A DNA stretch of 64,000 bases, taken from contig SMSO01000035.1 of assembly GCA_004764695.1 (NCBI GenBank), positions 3,911,040 to 3,975,039 on the forward strand. The letters run 5' to 3'. Positions within the stretch are counted from its first letter, which is position 1. Each line of letters opens with the position of its first letter. The stretch is from Schizochytrium sp. TIO01. Lineage: Eukaryota > Sar > Bigyra > Thraustochytrida > Thraustochytriidae. Shown here piece after piece: positions 1-10,119 of the stretch. The translations under genes and the position numbers were made by a program. The notes below the pieces were generated by a model that had not been told where the DNA came from, searched no databases, and saw nothing but the letters and a program-made list of their open reading frames with translations.

Positions 1-186
1 ACATGGCACGAGTGTAAATTGAAAATATACCAGTTAAAGTTCTTGTTTCACTTTCAGCCTTGCGAGGTTACATCTGTTTCATCAAAAGCTCATCGACGGG
101 AGGGTGACTCATTTAGTTTGGAAATCAGTGCAACTAACGATAACTTTGATACGAAATTGATGTTCCATGAATAATATTTTCAACAG

Positions 187-1440
187 GTGCAAGAACTGGT
201 AAACGCATGTCCTGAGCAAACTGAGCTCATCACGAAGATACTGCAAAAGATCACCAATCAGAAGGCATCTGCAGAAGTGAAGAAAGAGGCTGGCTCCAAT
301 GCAGCAAGTGCGCATGTTCCTGCTGTAGAACGCACGCAAGGCTGGTGCACGATCACTGGCCAAAGCTTCCAGGTACCTCGTGGAAACCTGGATGTGGAAT
401 TCCACATGGATGGAAGTATAGGCTTACATAGCAAATCAGTCGATCTTCTGATCCCCCCGGAAGGCATCGAATTTGCATATGAGCTTCCCTCGCCAAATGC
501 TAATGTAGGTTCAAGTATTATTCTTCATCTTTATGAAGAGGTTCAGGTAGGCAAGTCCACGACAAAAACGCTTTTGCTTACCCCAAAGACGAGCCCAAAG
601 AGCAAACTCTTGCGTGTTGAGATCCACGCTACACCACCCGGAAACTCTGCTCTGGCAGACTATATTGAAGATGAGCCTGTATACGTATGGCGTACTCTCC
701 TGGAGGCCATGGAACCTTCCATTATCCTTCGCGAGCCTGATCCCTCCGTCTTCCGCAGCAACCAAAACACAAGCTCGCTTAAATGCTACCACAATGTCAA
801 GGATGGGGTTCTCTACCCTCTACCTGATGGAATTGCGTTTATTCGTTCGCCCACACTGTTCTTGACACTTCCAGAAATCTCTCAAGTTGCTCTGCAACGT
901 GAGCTTTCTGGTGGAACTCGTAATTTCGACCTGAATATTATCATGAACGATGGCACTTTTCATGAAATCCGCATGATTGAAAAAGACGAATTTGACGCAA
1001 TTACAGCATATGTCGAGGAAACAAAGATCAATGAGAATCACCTTAAGACTGAAGCAGGTGAAGATGGAAATATTGATAGAGACGGAGAGGGTGGCGCAGG
1101 TAGTGAAGATGAGGATTCGGACTTCAAAGACAGTGACGATGAGGAGGAATCAGGTGAAGGTGCACACGGTGCAAAGATCAAGAAGGAGGCTGGCCAAGGT
1201 GATGACGAAGACGAGAAAGAGGATGACGACGATGACGATGATGACGATGACGGTGACTCGTCTGATGGTGAGGATCATGAAAGCGATATCGACAGTAGTG
1301 ATATAGAACTAGACAAGGAGATCGAACTGGATGAAAGCGACACAATTGCGCTCAATCGGCCCAAGCGAAAGGCAGCTTTGGCAGCTTTCCCATCCTCACA
1401 AAGAGGTAACACTAGTGACAAGCGTTCAAAAAGCACTTAA
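187..1440 (+). CDS. RTT106: Rtt106-type histone chaperone, 5' end uncertain
   Basis: About 417 residues. A short helical N-terminal part (residues 1-27) resembles the Rtt106 dimerisation helices. Two pleckstrin-like folds follow: roughly 50-150, with FQVPRGNL and EGIEFAYELPSP, and roughly 195-285, with GVLYPLPDGIAF and TRNFDLNI. The tail is very acidic, with an Asp run near residue 350, and ends in a basic PKRKAALAAF stretch. Rtt106 and SSRP1/Pob3 share this double-PH middle domain and bind histones H3-H4. The absence of an SSRP1 N-terminal domain and HMG box, plus the VPRGN and FAYELP motifs, favours Rtt106. The frame begins right after an acceptor (TTTTCAACAG ends at 186) at a GTG codon, so this is an internal exon boundary. 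ATG GCA CGA at 3-11 followed by GTGTAA would join in frame as exon 1, but the gene may also start outside the window. Nuclear role is inferred. Confidence 0.72.
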   Translation: MQELVNACPEQTELITKILQKITNQKASAEVKKEAGSNAASAHVPAVERTQGWCTITGQSFQVPRGNLDVEFHMDGSIGLHSKSVDLLIPPEGIEFAYELPSPNANVGSSIILHLYEEVQVGKSTTKTLLLTPKTSPKSKLLRVEIHATPPGNSALADYIEDEPVYVWRTLLEAMEPSIILREPDPSVFRSNQNTSSLKCYHNVKDGVLYPLPDGIAFIRSPTLFLTLPEISQVALQRELSGGTRNFDLNIIMNDGTFHEIRMIEKDEFDAITAYVEETKINENHLKTEAGEDGNIDRDGEGGAGSEDEDSDFKDSDDEEESGEGAHGAKIKKEAGQGDDEDEKEDDDDDDDDDDGDSSDGEDHESDIDSSDIELDKEIELDESDTIALNRPKRKAALAAFPSSQRGNTSDKRSKST

Positions 1441-2215
1441 ATAACGTGTTTCTTCATGCACTCGACCGTTTATTAAGACAGTAAGTTTACTCATTTGAGA
1501 CATGTTCCAAATCAGCAGACAAAAGAAAAAGAAGAGGGGATTGGTATTTTCATGAGTTTATATAAGAAGAATATTTTAGTGATTTGATAGAAGGTTATGT
1601 TTTGAGGAATCATTTCAGGGGTAGGATTATGACGAAATTTATCATGATATAATCTTTGCGAGCAACCACCGTGAGCATTTTTATATACACCCATAGAATC
1701 TGAGTCCTTCCATGCAGAAATGAATGTTACCTGAGGTGCATACTTTCGTGATGTTGTTATTGTGTGAATGTGTGTGAAACCATTGACCAATTGTCTGGGA
1801 GTGTGGAAAGCACGAGGTTATGCGCCCCTTGTTTCACGTTTCGGAAACAACTCGGAAGGTAACTATCCTTTAATCTCAAAGGAAGTGTTGATATCCAAAT
1901 TGTTCAAAGTGAAGATATAGAATGTAGAAAGGTTGAATTCTAGAGTAGACATAGCAAAATCACAAGTTTGTCCATGTTCGCTGACAAATTGTATGTCATA
2001 CCACTCATTATACTGTAACTGACGTGTTTAAACAGCATGACTATTCTCTTGTTGCATATTCTTTTATCAATGTTTTCTGCCAAATCAAGACAGATAATTT
2101 GTTACGGAAACTCGGTTGGTGTTTAGTGTCTTGCTTATAGTTTCTACTGCTGTGACTACTAATGTGTTCTCTCTCTTTGATTTTAAGAACTAATCATATA
2201 TCTCATTTACACCTA
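1441..2215. other. intergenic, convergent 3' ends
   Basis: AT-rich spacer between two genes that end toward each other (Rtt106-like on plus, EF-hand protein on minus). I see only short shadow frames and no RNA gene. It presumably holds both 3' untranslated regions. Confidence 0.5.
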
Positions 2216-3922
2216 TCATTTACGACTTGTATCCCAAGCAAGCATATCCAAAGTAGGCTTAACGTGCACATCACGAACATGGGCCTTGCGCGCTTCCGTA
2301 GGGAAGGGGGGCGCCGTTCGCTCTGTGTCCCATGTCAAGTCTACATGATCCTGACGATGGGCATCGAAAGAGCGTTCATAACGACGACCAGCTCGGGCAT
2401 TAGCAATCTCTGCTCCTTCCAGAGCAGTAGGTGCCTGACTCCAAGCAATAAGGTCGCCATGTGAAGTTTGTGCCCTTGATACTACCGGGGTTGCTTGACC
2501 AGGTACCATCGGAGGGACCTGACCTGCTGGAAATTGCAACTCACCCATTCGTAGGACCTGCGTTGGTGGGGGAGCAATAACTGGAGCGGGAATCGAAGGT
2601 GGCACTGCACCCGCGGGACCTAGCCAAGGACGGAATACGGGCTCGAACGCTAGTGCAAAATCTCGAAAGACAACTGTTCCATCCAGCTTGGCATGATCTA
2701 GGAGGACGCGGACTTCTTCGGGCATTTTAACACCAAGGTCTTTGATGTGTTTTTCAAATGCAGAGGTGGTTAACACTCCCTGGTCAAGCAGCCGAATGCT
2801 ATCATAAATTCTCTTCTTGAGAGCCTCTGTTTCGGGGGGCAGAGTACTCTTGGGCGGTTCCACCTCTTGGAAAGTGATATGGCTTGATAATGCCTCCAGC
2901 GTGTCAGGCTCAAAGCGCCGCCGCGACGCATGGTGATGACCAGGACTTGACACATACACATGTGGCGAGAACGGGTTTGCGTCGTCTAACTTGGTGTGCC
3001 AGGGGGAATTAATACTCTCTTGAGCCCTAGGTGAAACTGGACGACCCGAATCGTTCTTGTCGCTGGGCTGGCGCCACGTAACCACGTCTGTGGAGCGTGG
3101 AGCGTGAGCAAAGCGTCTTCCTGGGACTACTGGTCCTTGCTGCATATACTCAGGTACAGGCTCCACACGTAGCAGGGCTTGGAGGAATTGAGCAAATGTC
3201 ATATCAAAGGTGCCATGGCGTAGCAATGACATATAAGCAGGCGTTTCTTGCAATCCAAGCTTCCGCACTGTGCTTCGAAGTTCTTCCAAAGAGCTATTTC
3301 CGTTGTCATACTTGCGAAAGGCATCGTGAAGGGCATCGGTATACTGTCTGACACGCTCCTTTGGGTCATTAGGGTCCACTGAAGATACCATTGGCGCTGC
3401 AGGACTCAAAACAGCCATTCTTTGTGCCGATGTAGTTGATGGCGCTGGCACTGGTGTCGGGGATGGTGCCGGAGCTGATGCCGTTGCTGGTGCTGGTAGT
3501 GCCGGAGTTGATGCCATTGCTGGTGCTGGTGGTGCCGGAGCTGATGCCATTGCTGGTGCTGGTGGTACCAATGCTGGTACAGTGCTGCTTTGCGAGGGTT
3601 TAGGAGGAGGAGCAGGCATGGGGATTCTAGAAACATGGTTTGGGGGAGGCATTGGGCAGATCTGTCTTGGGGCAGGCGGATGAGGGCGTGAATGTTCTAC
3701 AGGCTTGGTTTTGTTCAATGCTTCTTCAAGGGGTGCAAAGTTGATGAGGCCATCGTTTTCTACTTTGCATTGCAACACAATGTCATCGGCAGATGGTGTG
3801 CCAAGCGGAATACCAGACTGCTCCAGAACTTCCTGAAACGCACCTGCATCTACTCGCTTATCTCCAGAGATGTCAAGGCGGAGAAGTGCCTCAAGCACCT
3901 GCTCATCTTCTCTGCGCCCCAT
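2216..3922 (-). CDS. EF-hand-like, Pro/Ala-rich protein of unknown function
   Basis: 568 residues from a true ATG (3922). Three calmodulin-like helix pairs can be read: residues about 8-70 (loop DISGDKRVDAGA), about 185-255 (loop around KYDNGNSS) and about 355-425. All lack the complete set of calcium ligands, so they are probably structural or weak EF-hands. Between the first two lies a Pro-Ala repeat region (PAPAMASAPAP and variants, residues about 90-165). The C-terminal third carries a short recurring element, Asp-hydrophobic-hydrophobic-x-Trp (DVVTW, DLIAW, DMLAW and the shorter DLTW), ending close to the stop. I do not recognise a named family. A cytoskeletal or flagellar scaffold is possible but not shown. 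It is transcribed away from the coiled-coil gene at 5361. Confidence 0.8.
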   Translation of the reverse strand: MGRREDEQVLEALLRLDISGDKRVDAGAFQEVLEQSGIPLGTPSADDIVLQCKVENDGLINFAPLEEALNKTKPVEHSRPHPPAPRQICPMPPPNHVSRIPMPAPPPKPSQSSTVPALVPPAPAMASAPAPPAPAMASTPALPAPATASAPAPSPTPVPAPSTTSAQRMAVLSPAAPMVSSVDPNDPKERVRQYTDALHDAFRKYDNGNSSLEELRSTVRKLGLQETPAYMSLLRHGTFDMTFAQFLQALLRVEPVPEYMQQGPVVPGRRFAHAPRSTDVVTWRQPSDKNDSGRPVSPRAQESINSPWHTKLDDANPFSPHVYVSSPGHHHASRRRFEPDTLEALSSHITFQEVEPPKSTLPPETEALKKRIYDSIRLLDQGVLTTSAFEKHIKDLGVKMPEEVRVLLDHAKLDGTVVFRDFALAFEPVFRPWLGPAGAVPPSIPAPVIAPPPTQVLRMGELQFPAGQVPPMVPGQATPVVSRAQTSHGDLIAWSQAPTALEGAEIANARAGRRYERSFDAHRQDHVDLTWDTERTAPPFPTEARKAHVRDVHVKPTLDMLAWDTSRK

Positions 3923-5360
3923 TTGATGGAAGGAACTTTTTGAGCTATACCAGCAGGAGCTTCTTTAACGTGCAAATACCACCTCAAGCCCTAGATAGGA
4001 TCACCACCTTTGAATAACAGCAGATGTAGCCGGTTGACTGTATTCACTTTGATACCAGCTCCCTTGGCTGTGGATTTGCAACACGTAGGTAGTGAACGAG
4101 AGAGCTGGTAGAACTGGCCCAGAAAATCCACAAAATTGAAACCTCAGAAGACGAACTCGCCTTGACTTCCAGTAAAGCTTTAAAGCAAGACTCGCACCTT
4201 CGCAAAGCTAGGTAAACGGAGCTTATCAGTCGAGTGGAGTGCACCTCCGCTGCAAACTCCAATCCTCCGAGCGATCGCGAACTGCAGTGGATTCAATGGG
4301 GAAAATCTTGTCGGCGGTTTTCTTCTGCTCGAGCCCAATTCATAGGACCCATTAGACTGCTGTTAGTGCTCTTATCCTCAGCTTAGCAGAGTGTATAGCA
4401 TTGCCTTCTTCCACTTCTTCATACAGAGGTGCTGCTTTCTCAAACAGCCTTCTGTCGCTTATGCCAATGACGCTCATCAACATGTGGGTCCTTATTTTCG
4501 ACGCCTGGTCTATGTTTGATGCATAACTTTACATAGTTTATCATTGCATGTGTGCAGAAGTGATACTTTTTACTAGGTACTAACTGATGACACGGATAGA
4601 TTATAAACAGAATAATAATGAAAATGGTCCCGCTCAGTTAACTGTTCGAGAGTTTCAGGCTGCTGCGTTTCTGTGATGATGAAGCTATCTCGCTGCTTTC
4701 TGCATCCTGTATGTAAAGGCGTGGTTCTCTGCTCAGGAAGTCCTTGTGAGACAATAGTAAGTCAGCAGTAGGTACTGCTATTTAGGACGTGGTAAATTGC
4801 CATCTTTGTTTTGTGTAACGGATCACTAGCATAATCATTGTTTTACATCATTTCGGCAGAAGCTTCAGCATGCTGAGTTAATCGACACTATATCTAGGGT
4901 CTAGGGTGAAAATTGTCATCTAGTGGGCAGGGCGAAAGATATTTGCCTCAAGGGTTTTGCATGCATGTGATATTTATGTAACTCTGGCGTAGTAGAGAAG
5001 GGTGTGGGACTACCCGACTGGTTTGGTGCATTTTATTCAGATGATGCAAAGCATCTTGAGAACGCAGTGCTGGAATACACACTCAGGTACCCAGGTGTTT
5101 ATCAAGTAAACAACGTTTTGCAGGTACTATCGTAGTGCTACTTCTTCTACCAGCTCGTCGTATGCCGTAAGCACCTACGAAGAGCGCGTGCTAACGACCA
5201 CCCTAACTTGGATTTTTTCTTACAGTACTGTCTTCGAAGCCGCATATATGGACATTTTTGCAGGTCGCGCAGTAGCACGTAAACCAAGCTGCAGAGATTG
5301 ATTTCTGTACATCGATCTCACTCTGGTGAGTGTTTCATTACATAACAACGTAGAGTGGCC
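3923..5360. promoter_or_regulatory. divergent intergenic region
   Basis: About 1.4 kb between two divergently transcribed genes, so both promoters and leaders should lie here. I see no TATA box I would defend and no convincing exon. The 120 nt before 5361 contain stretches such as TTTTTTCTTACAG (5213-5225) that could be an acceptor for a leader intron. Confidence 0.45.
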
Positions 5361-7664
5361 ATGCTACCTGATCCAAAGCTCCTCGAAGAAGTTGCTAAAG
5401 AAGAAACCGATGAAGATGAGGCAAAGCAAGAGGATCATGACGATGGCAGCACTGATAACATTGTGAAACTAAAGCAAGAAGATGTTGAGTCAAGTGAAGA
5501 GGGGAGTGAGGAATCAAAGCCTGAAGTGGCGCTGAGAAAACCGCTCGTTCTCGAGAAAATCGATTCGTCACCAGGATTTATCGACCAAGGAACAGCTGCT
5601 TCCACAACAGCTGCTTCGGCAGTTGCTTCTGCAGTCGCTTCTGCTGTGGCATATGTTGCAGATGAGATTGAACATGGAAATGAATTCTCGAATAGCAGAA
5701 TGAACCACAAAAGTCCGTATGCTCCCATACAACAAAATTCGAATGAGAATCTGGCAAATTTCCAAGGTTCACATGAAAATTCCCCTTCTGATTACACACC
5801 AGATGTGGTCTCTCCATTAAGTGAAGTTTCTGATTCAGATCCCTCGCTGCAAGTTGTGCCTCCACCAGCAGTAAATGAAGAGAATCATCCAAGCCCAAAC
5901 GAGGAGCTTTCAACCAATCCAGTATTATCTGCCGATGTAGTTGCTATCGAGGAAAGTGCAAAGAGGCCAACTGCTCAATACGGGGAAGTCAACTCGTCAC
6001 TTTCTGCTGGCGAAGAGCAAGCTTCCACAAATCTTGAAGTGGTGCCACCGCCAAGCCGGAGATCGAGTTTGCCTGCTTCTAAGGAAGGGAAGGTTATTGA
6101 TTTATTAGATTCCAGGAAAAGTTTACCGCCTGCTGTAAAAGAAGCTTTGGAAATTGCACGACGGAAAAGTGCGTCAGAGCATCGGCATACTGTTGCAGAG
6201 GCCAAACCTTCGCATGGAACATCACGCCATCCAGAGCCTCGACGAGCTGCCTCGTTGGCTCAACCAAATCAGTCGATAGCCACAGCTCATAGTCATATTA
6301 ATGATGATCAACAAGTGGGTATCAAAAACCTTCTGATCAACGATTCACACTCTCAGGCTAGTTCACAGAAAGAAAAACTATCTCCAGCTCGCCGTAATCA
6401 TCGTGGGAAAAGCGCGCATAAGAAGAGAGTCAAATCTCGAATCCATGTCGAGCATCCCGCCTATCAAACTGTGGACGAACCATTAACTCGTATGTCTGCT
6501 CTTAATAGTACGAAGCATCCTGGTCCAGCAGCAGGAGGTACCTCGACGCATCAGGAGGACATGCGGCATTCACAACACCGATTAGATTCGAGCAGTCAGC
6601 AATCGTTGCAAACCGCATCGCACAATCATACGTCTAACCGAGCTGGTGGACGCAGTGAGCCAAAGGCTGCTTTACCAGGTATGGCGGGAGCTGCACAAAG
6701 CCACAGCGGTCATCTTATGGAGCACCCAGATAAGTCCCCTCAAAGAAGCCATGCTGATAGAGAATACTCGGATAATCATCACCAATACCCTTCACAAACA
6801 CCTATGATTCACGGCGTCCCGGGCATACGTCCAATCGCTGGCCGCTCAAGCTCTTCACCAAGGAGTCCATTTTCATCTTCGCCGAGATCTGAAGGGGAAA
6901 TACAAAATAAACTCAACACAAAGCCCCTAGAATCTCCACCAGGTCTTGAATCGAATTCAAGTTTGGCTATGCCTAATGGAGATCCAATTTCTCCTGACGC
7001 GCGCGAAATTAAACGTTTAATTGTAGAGGAGGTAAAGAGGACAGTTCGATCGCAAATGAGCCAATACATTGCTCGCGAAACGAAGCGTGACGCTAATGAC
7101 GAAAGGAAAAAAGAAATCGAGGCGAAAAGTCATATTGTCTCAGAGCGTCAAGCATATGATAACCAGAGACTGCGGCAAGAAATAGAGTATCTACGTAAGC
7201 ACAATAAAGATCAAGAAAAAGAAATTCGGCGATTACAAAGTGTAAATACGGGTCTGACACGGGATATTAAAGTTATCGTAGAGGAGGAGAGGCGCATGGC
7301 CGCGATTGCAATTGCTGAGGCTAGAAGCGAATTGAAGCGCCAACTTCACCACGTAATGCACGATCATAAAGTCCAAGTGGAGGCATTGCAGAATCAACTT
7401 CGTATGCTTCAAGACCAACATTCGAATATCGAGATCACTGAGGAGAAAACCAATCAATCTGTAGGCCATACATCGCACCATTCTCAGCAAAATGATATAT
7501 CAAGTTCAGGATTTCGTTCCACAGGTAACGATAAACGCAAAACTCGACTCTTGCACCTCATAGACCGTGCAATTCAAAGTATGGATGATCTTGAGATCGC
7601 AGTACCAGTCGTGCATAACGGATCCTTATCTCCACTTTCACGGAAGCCCAAAAAGTCTCCGTGA
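5361..7664 (+). CDS. Ser-rich protein with C-terminal coiled coil, unknown function
   Basis: 767 residues from ATG 5361; the open frame begins two codons earlier at a GTG. The first ~550 residues are acidic then polar and low in complexity, with an Ala/Val patch near residues 75-90, many SP/TP sites, His-rich patches and basic stretches such as KSAHKKRVKSR. From about residue 560 to 700 the sequence becomes a long charged helix (EIKRLIVEEVKRTV, YDNQRLRQEIEYLRKHN, EEERRMAAIAIAEA) with heptad spacing, which predicts a coiled coil. A second basic tail ends at SRKPKKSP. This layout occurs in centrosomal, nuclear-envelope and scaffold proteins, but no family is recognisable. It converges with the Arg-Asp protein at 7967. 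Confidence 0.78.
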   Translation: MLPDPKLLEEVAKEETDEDEAKQEDHDDGSTDNIVKLKQEDVESSEEGSEESKPEVALRKPLVLEKIDSSPGFIDQGTAASTTAASAVASAVASAVAYVADEIEHGNEFSNSRMNHKSPYAPIQQNSNENLANFQGSHENSPSDYTPDVVSPLSEVSDSDPSLQVVPPPAVNEENHPSPNEELSTNPVLSADVVAIEESAKRPTAQYGEVNSSLSAGEEQASTNLEVVPPPSRRSSLPASKEGKVIDLLDSRKSLPPAVKEALEIARRKSASEHRHTVAEAKPSHGTSRHPEPRRAASLAQPNQSIATAHSHINDDQQVGIKNLLINDSHSQASSQKEKLSPARRNHRGKSAHKKRVKSRIHVEHPAYQTVDEPLTRMSALNSTKHPGPAAGGTSTHQEDMRHSQHRLDSSSQQSLQTASHNHTSNRAGGRSEPKAALPGMAGAAQSHSGHLMEHPDKSPQRSHADREYSDNHHQYPSQTPMIHGVPGIRPIAGRSSSSPRSPFSSSPRSEGEIQNKLNTKPLESPPGLESNSSLAMPNGDPISPDAREIKRLIVEEVKRTVRSQMSQYIARETKRDANDERKKEIEAKSHIVSERQAYDNQRLRQEIEYLRKHNKDQEKEIRRLQSVNTGLTRDIKVIVEEERRMAAIAIAEARSELKRQLHHVMHDHKVQVEALQNQLRMLQDQHSNIEITEEKTNQSVGHTSHHSQQNDISSSGFRSTGNDKRKTRLLHLIDRAIQSMDDLEIAVPVVHNGSLSPLSRKPKKSP

Positions 7665-7966
7665 TACATCAGTGTTGTAGCTGATCAAATGTTCTACTAC
7701 ACTCCACAAATCTCAGCGGTTTATATTGTTCGGTGTTTGGGCACTTCAAGAAAAATCGAGAATACGGTTTTTATCACTATTATTATTATTTGTTTATTTA
7801 ACACTGAAAGTAACGAAAAAGGATCGGCCAAGGTCTCCAGGATACGAAATAGAGTCGCTATCTTCATAAAAATCGGAGTGGAAGGCGCAACACAACGTCA
7901 TTTGTATGACTTTAACGCAGGTTTCTCTAACAAAGATTGTTCTAATTGGTCACATTCTTTGAATGT
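7665..7966. other. short convergent intergenic spacer
   Basis: AT-rich spacer with a small (ATT)n run near 7777-7800. No gene is visible; it should hold two 3' untranslated regions. Confidence 0.5.
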
Positions 7967-9877
7967 TTAAGAGTTCTGCAGTGCCTGGAGCGCTCCAATG
8001 GAGGCACGCGTAAACATACGTTGCATGCGAGATTGGAACATGATGATCTCTTTGCCAACGAATTCCACTCGGCGGTCCACAAGCTCGTGAGCCCGAGCAA
8101 TAAAATTCATATGCTCAGGTGGCAAGCTTAAAAAGTAAGGCCGCTGCCTATAGTCTGGAAACTGTTGTTGTTGCTGCTCAACCGTCAGTGTTTGAATGGG
8201 AGGCTTAGGATGAAAGGCTTGTTGAGAAACCTGGCCATGGTGGTTGTAGACTTGTTGTTGCTGTTGTTGAAAGCCCTGCTGACCTTGCTGGTTGGCGTAC
8301 GGAGATTGTTTCTTATCTCTCCAGGACCCCTGATGGCCGCCACCATACTCCATAGCCCCATTGCTTCCATTGTTGGTAAGTGCAGGGTTCGCATTGATGC
8401 CATTGCTGTTATTGTTGTTGTTCACACCCCACGGGCGTCTCTCTTCGTGTCGCGAGCGCTTGATACGACGTACACTATGGTCTGTGTACTGGGAGTCAGT
8501 GTGGGAAACAACACTAGACTGGCGATGCAGAGATCCTCGTTCTCTTGTGCGAGAGTTTCCGCGATCATCATCGAGGGTACGACTACTGCGGCGATCACGG
8601 CCCCGATCGTGGTCTTTGGAATGATCTCTGTCACGATCACGGTCACGGTCTCTGTCGCGTGATGTGTAATCCCGCTCTCGCTTATGGTCTCGGGAGAGAT
8701 CACGGTCCCGTCGGCGTTCTGAGTCCCTCGAGGAGTAGTGCCGGTCCTTACTGCGATCCCTGCTCGATCCACGAGTTCGGTCTCTATCCCTAGATGAGCG
8801 TCGCCGATGGTGATCTCTATCTCTAGATCTCATGCTGGCATCATCATCCTTTTGTTCACCTGGACTCTTGTTTTCACGCGTAACTAAAGAATCAGTTTTA
8901 ACATCAGCCTTAATGTCAGTGTCGGCATCAGCTTTGGGTTGATCCTTGGAATCGATCTTAGGATCCACCTTTGCGTCAGCATCCTCGGATTCACGAGTTG
9001 GTGATTTCTGGACATCTTCCTTGGGAGATTCGGCTTCGCGGTTTTCTGCAGAAGGTGCTGCATCCGTTTTAGATGACTCAATAACAGCCTTGCTACTGCT
9101 GCTATTACTGTTTTCCTGGCCGCGGTTGCGGTCACGATCCCGGTCTCTATCGCGGTCACGGCGATCTCGATCTCTATCTCTATCGCGGTCCCGGTCGCGA
9201 TTTTTGCTGCCACTGCGTCTGCTGCTGTGTTCACGATCCCGATCTCTTTCACGGTCTTTGTCTCGATCGCGGTCCCGATCCCTGTCACGACGGTCCCTTT
9301 TTGATCTCTCCGAGTTTCGATCTCTACTACGATCGCGAGTTCTGTCGAAACTGTGGTCGCGACTCCGTCTCGAGCTATCACGATCACGCCGTCGGTGTTT
9401 GCGATCGCGGTCGCTGTGTTTTTCGTAGCTACGGTCCCTTTTACGGTCGTCATTGCGGGTCACGCTGCTCTCACGGTTGCGGTCCTCACCCCTGCGACGT
9501 TCCGGGCTTTTCGACTGCGATCTGGGTCGATGGTCCCGTGAGCTTCTTCGGCGACGATCACGGTCTCTGTCCCGATCCCTGTCGCGGTCCCGATCGCTTC
9601 GGTCTCTGTCTCTGTCCCGATCCCTGTCGCGGTCACGACCTCTGTCACTACGATCTCTTTCCCGAGTCCTATCTCGGCGCCTGTCACGATCATAATGTTT
9701 CCTATCGTCGCGTCGACTTGACTTGTAGCCACTGCTGTTGCTCCTGCTCCTGCTACGTCTTCTGCGGCTTGACGATTCAGCCCTCGAAGTTTTCTTTGGA
9801 TCTGACGATCTCTTGCCACCATCATTGTTGTTGGCCGGTGGCGAGTCTAAGATCTCACCTTCCTCTGCCTCGTCCAT
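7967..9877 (-). CDS. Arg-Asp/Arg-Ser repeat protein, likely RNA processing
   Basis: About 636 residues from ATG 9877. The open frame runs to 9919 without an ATG and a stop lies just beyond, so an upstream exon is possible. The N-terminus is acidic with EEGEILDSP, a motif seen in splicing and 3'-end factors. Residues about 30-440 are dominated by alternating RD/RE/RS dipeptides with an acidic-Lys interruption (PKIDSKDQPKADADT). A Gln/Asn/Gly-rich stretch follows (about 480-580). The last ~55 residues look folded: YFLSLPPEHMNFIARAHELV then VEFVGKEIIMFQSRMQRM. I see no RRM. Mixed-charge RD/RS domains usually locate to nuclear speckles and bind RNA or spliceosome parts; that role is inferred. The near-palindromic codons (GATCGCGGTC type) produce long antisense frames that are not genes. 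Confidence 0.75.
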   Translation of the reverse strand: MDEAEEGEILDSPPANNNDGGKRSSDPKKTSRAESSSRRRRSRSRSNSSGYKSSRRDDRKHYDRDRRRDRTRERDRSDRGRDRDRDRDRDRDRSDRDRDRDRDRDRDRRRRSSRDHRPRSQSKSPERRRGEDRNRESSVTRNDDRKRDRSYEKHSDRDRKHRRRDRDSSRRSRDHSFDRTRDRSRDRNSERSKRDRRDRDRDRDRDKDRERDRDREHSSRRSGSKNRDRDRDRDRDRDRRDRDRDRDRDRNRGQENSNSSSSKAVIESSKTDAAPSAENREAESPKEDVQKSPTRESEDADAKVDPKIDSKDQPKADADTDIKADVKTDSLVTRENKSPGEQKDDDASMRSRDRDHHRRRSSRDRDRTRGSSRDRSKDRHYSSRDSERRRDRDLSRDHKRERDYTSRDRDRDRDRDRDHSKDHDRGRDRRSSRTLDDDRGNSRTRERGSLHRQSSVVSHTDSQYTDHSVRRIKRSRHEERRPWGVNNNNNSNGINANPALTNNGSNGAMEYGGGHQGSWRDKKQSPYANQQGQQGFQQQQQQVYNHHGQVSQQAFHPKPPIQTLTVEQQQQQFPDYRQRPYFLSLPPEHMNFIARAHELVDRRVEFVGKEIIMFQSRMQRMFTRASIGALQALQNS

Positions 9878-10119
9878 TGTCACTTCAACTTCTTCACTTC
9901 CACCTCGGGCGTTCTCCAAAGTATCCTACCCGGGGAGATGTAGTATACTAAGTCTGCAGAATCCTGTAAAAGTAGAGTAGACTTAGAAATGACTATAAGC
10001 CGATGCAATCCGCGAAGTGCTGTAGATCTCTCTCAAACGTAGGCCAAATTCGATTCGTGTATCGAAATTTGTGCTCTCGACACGAAGTCTTGAAATGAAA
10101 AGATCACGCGTGACAACGA

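Noticed and set aside
7018-7420. Possible myosin- or kinesin-tail assignment for the coiled-coil protein
   Set aside because: Heptad-rich helices alone do not identify a family, and no motor or other domain is present.
8946-9951. Long plus-strand frames rich in Arg/Ser opposite the RD-repeat gene
   Set aside because: They are mirror products of near-palindromic RD/RS codons (GATCGC, CGGTCT). The minus-strand gene has the coherent domain layout.
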